From Enoplolaimus lenunculus (Eukaryota; Nematoda; Enoplea; Enoplida; Thoracostomopsidae), in NCBI GenBank assembly GCA_030248215.1, contig JASANG010004100.1, positions 236,555 to 300,554 of the forward strand: DNA of 64,000 bases, read 5' to 3'. Position numbers and translations under genes: made by a program. Below, in pieces: positions 55,190-64,000 of the stretch; position 1 is the stretch's first letter, and every line of letters starts with the position of its first letter. Under the pieces are notes generated by a model, which saw only the letters and a program-made list of their open reading frames with translations, did not search any database and was not told the origin of the DNA.

Positions 55190-56482
55190 TGACCGTCGCC
55201 GATATCCGTTCCGGTTTAATATCCATATCCGCATCCGTACTATGGATGAAATCCAACCAAATAATCTAAATCCAGAATACTTATTTTTCCGACTCAAAAT
55301 ATCTTCCAACAGTGTAAAATTAGATCCTATATCCGGTTAACATTCGGCTCCGGTTCCGGTACAAAATTTTACTAACCGGCTCCGGTTCCGATATCCAGTA
55401 AAATTAATATCCGCTCGATCTCTGATTTGTGGTATAACACCCGGCGTGAGAGCCAGCAAAGCCAAACACCCGCAATATGTAATGATTAATAAGAAATAAA
55501 TACACTGCCTTTATTGAACAATATTAATTGTTTTCCAATTCAATGCTAACAACCAATACGTTAGTCGTTTTCTTTGGCCCGACTCCCTGCAATTTATCCA
55601 AATTCCTCGGCCAGCTTGTGATTTAGGGTAGATATGACATTAAGTAGTTTGTTCTGTTTAGCTTGCTGGCGTCAGCGCATCAGTACTTCCCAATAGCTCG
55701 GACTACATCAGTAACAAAATAGAGCAGGCAATAGGATTACCGCACCATAACCAATTACTCGGTTATTTGCTTGGAAACTCATATTTTCGTGACGGTACTT
55801 CCATGCCTTATTTCGGGCACGGCCAGCAGCCAGATTTCGCCCGTAGCCAAGGGAAGGGGGTCCGTGGGGACATAGTCCCCCTTGAAAAATTTAGCCCCCC
55901 CCTGGAAGTTTTTAACCTTGCTTGTAACTCATCTAAAACCCTTGAACGCGCCTCCTGAAAAATCTTTAGCCCCCCTTAGCAAGGTGGCCTGGCTATGGAC
56001 CTGAGCCAGATGGGGTTCGTAGGGTGGGTTCAGCTTTTCAAGAAAAATTTTGGCCGCCGTAGGAACGGTTCAATTTCGCTTGTGAGTCATCTAAAATGGT
56101 TGTATGTCTCTCCTAAAAAATTTTAGCCAGCCCACGCAAGATGAACTGGCTACATACCTGGTTAAATATTTTTGTGCAATAGGTGGGAGACAGTTAGCCT
56201 AGGTGTCGCTAAGCATCGCTTTGCAGTTGGCCCCGTTTTCGTTTTTGAACCTCAGCATGTGTTCGGCTCCACAATTTTGAAACCAAAATGACTAAATGAA
56301 TTTGCGAAATTTTTCGCATATCAAAATTTTTGAGTGCTTTCAAGCAGAAAATACTGTATGGGTCAAAAGCAACTTCAAATTAGGAAAGGGCGTCTACCTA
56401 CATCTGTCTTCGAGCAATACAATGGATGACAAATTTCAGTCTTCCGTTTAACCAAGAAAACTCACTCTCCATTTAAATGTTG

Positions 56483-56715
56483 GGCCCATGTTTGGAACAG
56501 TGCCGGATCGTTTTCCGGAAGGGTTATAATAAATTCAGCTTAAGCTTTAGACTATTTTTTTGCTTAGGCTTAGGCTTAGGAATAGGCTCATCCATACGCT
56601 TAAGCTTAGGCTTAGGCTTAGCAATAGGCTCATCTATACGCTTAAGCTTAGGCTTAGGCTTAGGCTTACGAATGTGCTTTATACTACTGTTCCGGCCTTG
56701 TTCTATAAATGGGCC
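56483..56715. mobile_element. TIR-A element (right arm)
   Basis: Mirror of 52635-52860. The core alternates TTAGGC runs with CGCTTAAGC spacers. Confidence 0.75.
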
Positions 56716-56938
56716 AAATGTTGTACGATAAATTAACAATACTTCACCAGTAGGTTGAGTATCATGTTTTAGCATACCTTAAATCCAACGGTGTAAAATT
56801 AGCTAAAATTTCATTCACTTCAATTACTACAGCAACAGCATATATGAAATTTAACAACATTTTCATTTTAAACCAAATATTCAAATGTCAGAAGAACGCA
56901 AACCTTTGCCACAACTATTTTTGCTTACTTTTCAATAG

Positions 56939-57076
56939 GTTCGCAGCTTGGCGGATAAACACAACATTAAAGTACATATGGATGGTGCACGGATTATGAA
57001 CGCGGCGGTTGCACTCGATGTCCCGGTTTGCGATATTGTTCGGTATGCCGATTCTGTATCGATGTGTTTTTCAAAG
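56939..57076 (+). CDS. Threonine aldolase exon with HMDGAR and PLP Lys (right)
   Basis: Same 46 codons as the left copy, acceptor TTTTCAATAG and donor GTTCAT intact. Confidence 0.85.
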
Positions 57077-57252
57077 GTTCATTTTATTTTTACACCATAA
57101 TACGGGTTTTCTGTCTTTGTCAAATTCATTTCGGTCTAATTTGGACGTTTTTCTCTAGCCGTCGACAGAGTTTTAATAGTTTGGAAGGGAAGTTTAACGT
57201 TGTCGAGAAAATTTGTTTAAACCTTAAGGTTGCGCTGTGCCTTTGTTGACGC

Positions 57253-57947
57253 GTTTGGCGCCGTGGGTCGCCGTGCGTCACCCGCAGTGGCGGATCCAGG
57301 ATCTCAAAGTGGGGGGGGGGGGGTCAAAATTTCACGGTTAGACTTATTTTTGACCCACACACGGAACTACCGCGACCTGTATAAACGCTATATCCTTTTT
57401 GTCGAGTGCTGTTCGAGAGACAGCGCGCTGCCGGGGTGCCCCCATGGATCCGCCATTGGTCACCCGTCTGGCGCCGTCCGTCACCGTGCGTCACCTGTAC
57501 GGCGCCGTTCGTCACCGTGCGTCACCCGTACGGCGCCGACCGTCACCGTGCGTCACCAGAACGGCGCCGTACGGCACCGTGCGTCACCCGTAGTACGGCG
57601 CCGTCCGTTATCGTGCGTCACCTGTACGGCGCCGTTCGTCACCGTGCGTCACCCGTACGGCGCCGTCCGTCACCGTGCGTCACCTGTACGGCGCCGTCCG
57701 TCACCGTGCGTCACCAGTACGGCGCCGTTCGTCACCGTGCGTCACCCGTAGTACGGCGCCGTCCGTTATCGTGCGTCACCTGTATGGCGCCGTTCGTCAC
57801 CGTGCGTCACACGTACGGCGCCGTCCGTTATCGTGCGTCACCTGTACGGCGCCGTTCGTCACCATCCGTCAGCCCGTTAGTCAGCGCAGTCCGTTATCGT
57901 GCGTCACCTGTACGGCGCCGTTCGTCACCGTGCGTAGCCGTCCGGCG
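57253..57947. repeat. 31-bp GC-rich minisatellite with TIR-L element (right arm)
   Basis: One unit at 57253-57282, then the TIR-L element (57285-57455), then the main array. Unit order differs slightly from the left arm. Confidence 0.9.
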
Positions 57948-57954
57948 CAATGAA

Positions 57955-58186
57955 GGTACCGGTCAATTAATTGTTTTTAATGATAAGTTTCAACAAACCA
58001 GTTCCTGTGAATTTGTTATTTTTATGAAGGTACCGGTCAATTAATTGTTTTTAATGATAAGTTTCAACAAACCAGTCCCTGTGAATTTGTTATTTTTATG
58101 AAGGTACCGGTCAATTAATTGTTTTTAATGATAAGTTTCAGCAAACCAGTCCCTGTGAATTTGTTATTTTTATGAAGGTACCGGTC
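57955..58186. repeat. 74-bp minisatellite, 3 copies (right arm)
   Basis: GGTACCGGTC recurs at 57955, 58029, 58103 and 58177, exactly 74 bp apart. Confidence 0.95.
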
Positions 58187-58430
58187 ATGGGTGGTGCTTG
58201 GTCAAGCTCGGAGTGCGCCACAGAGAAACCTGTGAATCCATCACTGTTAACATGCACAACAAAACTGATATTTGTATGGTTGACGAAACATTTTTGCAAC
58301 ATCTCTTGCCATTAATACACTGTATGTCCTGTTCCAAAGAATGGTAGACCTATGGCCGTTGTTCGAACGCCTTAGCATGTTGCAGTGCACTCCAAACAAG
58401 ATATGCTTCAATAAATTGTGAATCTTTAAG

Positions 58431-58581
58431 GGCCTATCGGTTACGGAAAGCCCTTGGTGGAGGTTGGCGTCAAGCTGGTGTTATAGCTGCGCCATGCATA
58501 TACGCTTTGAATAACGCGGTCACATGGCTCAAAGACGATCACGACAATGCGAAAGCTGTAGCCAAAGGTTTTGATAATATT
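58431..58581 (+). CDS. Threonine aldolase exon with LGGGWRQAG (right)
   Basis: 50 codons with the same translation as the left exon. Acceptor CTTTAAG. Confidence 0.85.
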
Positions 58582-59006
58582 GTTTAATGCGCTTCGGGGG
58601 ACCTCAATATCGGCCCCACTAGGAATTTAATAAAAAATAGTTCATTTTATAGATTTCGACGCGCTGCAAGCTGATCTGAACGCGTTTAGCTTTGTATCAA
58701 AATGTTTTATATGGCAAACTCTGTTTGTAATTTTCATGTGAAATGCATTAATATTTGTACCTGCGACCGGTAGCCAGGTCGCTATTTTTGTGGCTAAAAA
58801 TTGTTCAAACGGGGGCATGCAACGATTTCGTGTGGCCTTACAAGCTTGGTTCAAGTTTTCTGGGGGGCAGGATAATTCTAGGGGGCGTGGCCGCCCATGG
58901 GCGCGTCTGGCTACGGGACGAATTGTGCTGCCTTAAAGGTTTTATCAATTGAGTCTAAAAATTCTTTGTTTCCTGTTTGTTCAGATAACATTATTCTAAA
59001 AATCAG

Positions 59007-59135
59007 ACTTCAGGAATTTCGCAACTATCTCCTGCTGGATATTTGCAAGTTGATCAAGACGCGGTCGCAACGAACATCTTTATAGTGTCGCTACCGGAAA
59101 ATAAGGCTCAGGAGTTTTGTGATTTACTTCGTCAG
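59007..59135 (+). CDS. Threonine aldolase exon (right)
   Basis: 43 codons, donor GTAATG. Differs from the left copy in TNIFIVSLP and EFCDLL. Confidence 0.85.
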
Positions 59136-59240
59136 GTAATGTTATTTGAGGCGTGTATTCTGGAGTTATGGAAGTTGACGGATAAAAGAAGTTTTTTAAC
59201 TTAGCTCAAAAATCAATTGTTTTAATGATTAAAACTTGAC

Positions 59241-59513
59241 GCCAATGTAAAGAACTGGGGCGGAACAGTATTATAAGCGTATTCCTAGGACTAAGCCTAA
59301 GTCTAAGCCAGCCTAAGCTTAAGCCTAAGTGTAAGAATGAGCATATTCCTAAGCCTAAGTCTAACGCAGCCTAAGCCTAAGCCTAAGCGTATGAATGAGC
59401 ATATTCCTAAGCCTAAGCCTACGCCAAAGCCTAGCAAAACATTCGTCTAAAGGTTAATCTTGCTCTTTTTAGTCCCACAGAAACACGTTCCGCACCTGAT
59501 CTTTACATGGGCC
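59241..59513. mobile_element. TIR-A element (right arm)
   Basis: Mirror of 48856-49130, GCCAATGTAAAGAACTGGGG to ATCTTTACATGGGCC. Confidence 0.85.
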
Positions 59514-59814
59514 AAACTTGAGAAGTAATACGTTGTTACCGTTTGTCATGTTGTCACCCTGGCTACGCTCCCAATAGGGATAAAAGCCAAACGTCTGTAT
59601 TAAGGTTTAGTATAAAAATTGCGTTTGGATTCTCGCGTTCCGACTTTTTCACTCAAATACATCGTGCGTCCCACAACGTCAGAAATTTCCGCATTCGTTC
59701 CTAAAGTTCACTGACAATATTTTTAGTGAAATTATTGTTTAAAGCTTGCCGGACATTTTTTCTTCAAAAATATCAATAAAAGTAGGAATATATCCTAACG
59801 CTGTATGTACCCAG

Positions 59815-59855
59815 TTGCAGATCAAAAGAGTTGTAACCATACGTCCACATCGAAG
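59815..59855 (+). CDS. Threonine aldolase exon, C-terminal strand (right)
   Basis: Mirror of 48514-48554, acceptor and GTGAGG donor intact. Confidence 0.5.
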
Positions 59856-59934
59856 GTGAGGCCAACGTTACCATAAAGGCTGTTGCATTGACCCGGGACA
59901 GGAATGTATCAAGAGTACACACAACAAATATAAT

Positions 59935-60750
59935 TGGGACAGCGAGGACAGTTTGGACAGCGGGACAGTTGGGACAACTGGGATAGCGTGACAGTTGGGA
60001 CAGTTGGGAATGCGGAACAGTTGGAACAGCGGGACAGTTGGACAGCGGGACAGTTGGGACAACTGGGATAGCGTGACAGTTGGGACATTTGGGAATGCGG
60101 AACAGTTGGGACAGTGGGACAGTTGGAACAGCGGGATAGTTGGGACAACTAGGATAGCGTGACAGTTGGGACAGTTGGGAATGCGGAACAGTTGGGACAG
60201 CGGGACAGTTGGGACAGCGGGACAGTTGGGACAGCGGGTCAGTTATGACAGTTGTGAAAGCGGGACAGTTGGGAAAACGAGACAGTTGGAACAGTTGGAA
60301 CAGCGTGACAGTTGGGACAATTGGGACTGTTGACAGATGGGACAGCGGGACAGTTGGGACAGCGGTTCAGTTATGACAGTTGGGACAGCGGTTCAGTTAT
60401 GACAGTTGTGAAAGCGGGACGGTTGGGACAATTGCGATAGCGGGAGAGTTGGGAAAACGAGACAGTTGGAACAGTTGGAACAGCGTGACAGTTGGGACAA
60501 TTGCGACTGTTGACAGATGGGACAGCGGGACAGTTGGGACAGCGGGGCAATTGCGACAGTTGGGAGAGTGGGACAGTTAACACAGCGGGACAGTCGGGAC
60601 ACCGGGACAGTTGGGACAGCGGGACAGTTGGGACAGCGGGACAGCTGAGACAGCGGCACCGTTGGGACAGCGGGATAGTTGGACAGCGGGAAGGCGGGAC
60701 AGCGGGGACAGCGGCACAGTTGGGACAGCGGGACAGCAGGACAGCGGGAG
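59935..60750. repeat. 8/9-bp minisatellite (right arm)
   Basis: Mirror of 47594-48437 with GGGACAGC/GTTGGGACA units and small indels relative to it. Confidence 0.9.
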
Positions 60751-61205
60751 AGTGGGAACATGGAGAATAGAGACAGTGGCACATAATGGGCCCGAAGCAG
60801 GATGGGGGCTGTCGCCTCCAAACCCCCACACTAAGCAAGTCATTGTTGGAACACTTATCCTGCTCAGGCTCAGCGTCCCTTGAAACTGGTGTCAGGGTGA
60901 GCTGCAACCTCTCTTTGAGAAAACTGCCCTACTCCACCACATTGTCAATATATCTTAGCTATGCCCACCATTGACTGCCTATAATAAAGTATTTCATGCA
61001 TTCTAGCCTGACTCGGAACTACCTCAAGTTTACGTTGAACCTTTTGACGACTACACAGTGCGTTTTGTAACACATCGTCAATTCCATTCTGTCCACATTC
61101 CAGCTTTGCTCAGAAGACTAGAAGCTGCGCTTAAATCAATGAATCATTAAATTTTGTAAAAGTGGCCAATCAAGAAATTTTTGACGCGGGGGAGGCTGTG
61201 TGATA

Positions 61206-61566
61206 TGTACTATAGTGACCTGAATAAGAGGGGGGCTGATATTTATTTGGCCTCTCCAGAGGGTACAACCATTGTTATTCGGTTACGGACTGTTATTTAT
61301 TTTCAACCAGCCCATCGCCTCCCTTCGTTATTGATATATATCTGGTATTGTAACTATCCGTTAAATTAAACGTTTTTTGGCTTGCATCAAAAACTTGAGC
61401 GATAATGCCACGTTATACTTTGGAATGTTACTTTCAAAACTTAAGTACGCTTTAAAGTTTCGAACTCAACTTTTGGTCCTGGAGTTATTTACGCGCTACA
61501 ATTAGGGTTAATGGACATTTATGGACTCTAATTAGGGTTTAGGGACTATCTGCTTACGAACTCTTA
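61206..61566. mobile_element. TIR-G element, truncated (right arm)
   Basis: Mirror of 46803-47163; TATAGTGACCTGAATAAGAG end present. Confidence 0.6.
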
Positions 61567-62046
61567 GGCCCATGTAAAGATCAGGGGCAGAACGTTTCTC
61601 TGTTGCACTGCAATAGAGTAAGCTTAAGCTTTAGACTAATTTTTTTTGCTTGGCTTAAGACTTAGGCTTAGGCTTAGGAATATGCTCATTCTTACGCTTA
61701 GGCTTAGGCTTAGGAATATGCTCATTCTTACGCTTAGGCTTAGGCTTAGGAATATGCTCATTCTTACGCTTAGGCTTAGGCTTAGAAATATGCTCATTCT
61801 TACGCTTAGGCTTAGGCTTAGAAATATGCTCATTCTTACGCTTAGGCTTAGGCTTAGGAATATGCTCATTCTTACGCTTAGGCTTAGGCTTAGGAATATG
61901 CTCATTCTTACGCTTAGGCTTAGGTTTAGGAATATGCTCATTCTTACGCTTAGGCTTAGGCTTAGAAATATGCTCATTCTTACGCTTAGGCTTAGGCTTA
62001 GGAATATGCTTATAATACTGTTCCGCTTCTGTTCTTTACATTGGCC
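61567..62046. mobile_element. TIR-A element with expanded 36-bp telomere-like array (right arm)
   Basis: Mirror of 46396-46802 with nine spacers instead of seven, which accounts for the 72-75 bp step in arm alignment. Confidence 0.85.
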
Positions 62047-63079
62047 ACTATACATGTAATAAATTGTGTACAACCGTGCTTAGCCTGCGGCAAAAATTGG
62101 CTGAGCGAGCAAAGCTTTAATATACTCTCGAGCCAGTCAATATAATTTTTTTCTCAACCGCTCTGAGCATATACATACATATAACTACATTTAGCTTATT
62201 TATTTTATTAAAGCATTTTATAAAACGTTGACCGAAAAAATTTAACAGCGACTGAGGTGATTGTGACGTGTAAAATTTGTTGTTAGTCAATTTGACTCAC
62301 CATTTTTTGCAGTGAACTGAAATGCACCAAAAGCGACAACATAAATTACTACCATATGTAAAAAGTATTGACTCGCTTACAAACGGCATATGCAGTATTT
62401 GAGTAGCTTTTGCTTGGTTAATACCAGTAAGGAGATGGATCGCGTGTTTGGAATAAGCGGAATTTAAGTTATGAGGCATTTTTGCACTGATTCTTTTATA
62501 TATAAATTCCGTATTTCTGTGATGAATTTTTTGAAAGAATTTGAAACTTAATGAGTACCCAGATGTCGAGATATATGATCGAATGTTGTCTGCTTTAAAA
62601 GATGCTTAAGTTCAAACCTTGATCGTATCCTGGGACAGAAAACAAATAGCGATTTGTATGCGTTTATTGGTACAAGACAACTGTACTTTTGTACTCATTG
62701 CAATAATGAATTAACACATATTCTCTGTAAATATATGCAGTGAAAATAACGATGAACTTTACCATTTCAACGCATGACAAACACCTGCATCATCAGGTGG
62801 GCAATACACACTATACAGCCATTTAGGTGCGGTTCCAGAAATTTCTGTCGAGAGCGGGCTAAACAAATGTTATGAAACGCAATTTTTACTGCAAGCTATA
62901 TATGCCACTGGCAGCGCAAAATTGTAAGGTAGGCTTATCAGTTTATCCAAAAATTACTGTTCTATACATGGGCCGAGATTCTCATAACATCTCCTTGTCA
63001 TTACACTCCGAAATTTGTTGAATTTTTGAAAAATTTGATTTTTTTCAAAGTTTCAAAGTCCCCCCTTGGCGCCCAAAAA

Positions 63080-63600
63080 TTTTTGGGTTTTATCGGTTAT
63101 CTTCCAGCCAGCGTTTGTCAAAAATGATTGGATTTTGATTATTTTTGCATATTTAAACTTCTCATGATTTCCCCTGACCATCCTACGTCAAATTGGAAGT
63201 TTTGAAAAATTTGATTTTTAAGGTCCAAGGTCCTCCCTCGGGATTCAAAAAATTTCTGTCAAAAAATAGGCAAATTGTATACCATTCAACGCAGTTTGCG
63301 GAGCTGAGGCGAGTTATTGTCAAATATCAGTTTTATTTTACCATTAACACCATGCAACTCAGCACTGCAAGCTGTGTCGAATGTTGTATAAAATTTGCCT
63401 AACTTTTTAATAGAATATTTTTTTGGGTCCCAAGGGGAACTTTGGTCCTTGGTACATTAAAAAAATCAAATTTTCGAAAAAATTCCAATTTGGCCGCCGA
63501 ATGATCAGGGAAGGCTGCGACAACCTCAAATATGTAACATATTTCAATATTCAACCGTCTTTGGCTAAACGCCGGCTGGATGTTAACCGGTAACACCGGC
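63080..63600. mobile_element. TIR-M repeats (right arm)
   Basis: Mirror of 44825-45350, TTTTATCGGTTATCTTCCAG to GCCGGCTGGATGTTAACCGG. Confidence 0.55.
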
Positions 63601-64000
63601 AGTTAGCCGACTTTTTTGACAGGGGTAAGTTTGAAAACCAATTGACTACACCCCGAAACTGCCAGTATACAGGCTATACTTTTAGTTATGCGCAAAAGCG
63701 CAAATTTTTAAACATTTTTTTCAGAAAAATGAGCCGAAAAATGATCGAAACTACAAATTACAAACTTAGTAGAAAAAATTTCGTCGGCTCAGACAGGGAG
63801 ACACCCCCACCGCCCCCCACTTATCACCACCCTTACCTCTGGGTCCGCTAGTGCACCAATTTAGTAGCAATTGTTCAGTACGAGGTTTTGTTATTGTTGT
63901 TTATTAACTTTGTAGGAGGCTTCGAAAATGTTTATTTTTACCAGTTTAAATCACTTTCATTTCAGGACACATCTTTTTGAATTTTTACCGAATATTTTTT

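Larger units (their letters stand above)
56939..59855 (+). pseudogene. L-threonine aldolase, truncated and exon-deleted copy in right arm (locus)
   Basis: Exons 56939-57076, 58431-58581, 59007-59135 and 59815-59855 mirror the left arm with splice sites kept. The GLGCPIGS exon is gone: the left-arm segment 50922-51407 that contains it has no counterpart here, and the 74-bp array abuts the 31-bp array directly. Splicing the exon before the gap (phase 0 end) to the next (phase 2 entry) shifts the frame. With the N-terminus also missing, this copy looks non-functional. Confidence 0.8.
55190..64000. repeat. Right arm of the giant inverted duplication
   Basis: Reverse complement of the left arm, with scattered substitutions, nine instead of seven 36-bp units, three instead of ten 74-bp units, and about 480 bp missing next to the 74-bp array. 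Still homologous to 44450 at the last base of the window, so the arm continues beyond it. Confidence 0.9.

Noticed and set aside
1-64000. CRISPR-like arrays
   Set aside because: The regular spacer-repeat patterns are minisatellites or MITE cores with constant spacers, in an intron-bearing animal genome.

Overview
Organism. This is animal nuclear DNA, AT-rich, with small exons separated by long introns full of short transposons. The best guess is a nematode. TTAGGC, the hexamer of nematode telomeres, recurs throughout inside dispersed repeats, and the recognisable genes (saposin-like, PAN/apple, chitin-binding type 2, threonine aldolase) are common in nematodes. No ribosomal or canonical tRNA gene, CRISPR array or prokaryotic gene organisation was seen. 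I cannot name a species.

Layout. 1-3.7 kb: last exon of a large secreted-type protein (+) with about 19 spaced Trp motifs and a C-terminal chitin-binding domain. 5.8-13.6 kb: a minus-strand gene with three PAN/apple domains, seven well-supported exons and one possible terminal exon. 16.3-24.6 kb: a plus-strand gene of unknown family ending in an eight-cysteine domain, with a transporter-like fragment in one intron. 27.1-40.85 kb: a minus-strand saposin-like precursor gene, 14 exons from an ATG with signal peptide through four saposin domains. These exons are far too short to stand out as long open frames. I assembled them from splice sites, matching intron phase and domain content. 41-44.4 kb: transposons only.

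From about 44.45 kb to the window end lies a giant inverted duplication. The left arm runs from about 44.45 to 54.0 kb, a spacer of about 1.2 kb follows, and the right arm runs from about 55.2 kb past 64 kb. The arms are collinear in reverse orientation but not identical: minisatellites differ in copy number and one exon is absent from the right arm. Each arm carries the 3-prime exons of an L-threonine aldolase gene pointing away from the axis. The N-terminal exons are found in neither arm, so the axis falls inside that gene.

Repeats. Most non-coding DNA is short inverted-repeat elements of at least a dozen families. The most striking (TIR-A and TIR-B here) have short terminal inverted repeats, 8-bp target duplications and a core of tandem TTAGGC-like hexamers, and they recur every 1-5 kb. 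There are also tRNA-derived SINEs, one with a 28-bp target duplication, and four tandem arrays inside the palindrome (36-bp telomere-like, 8/9-bp, 74-bp and 31-bp units).

The genes are unrelated housekeeping and secreted-protein loci and do not form a pathway. No novel multi-gene system is evident. The most unusual features are the telomere-hexamer elements and the palindrome.
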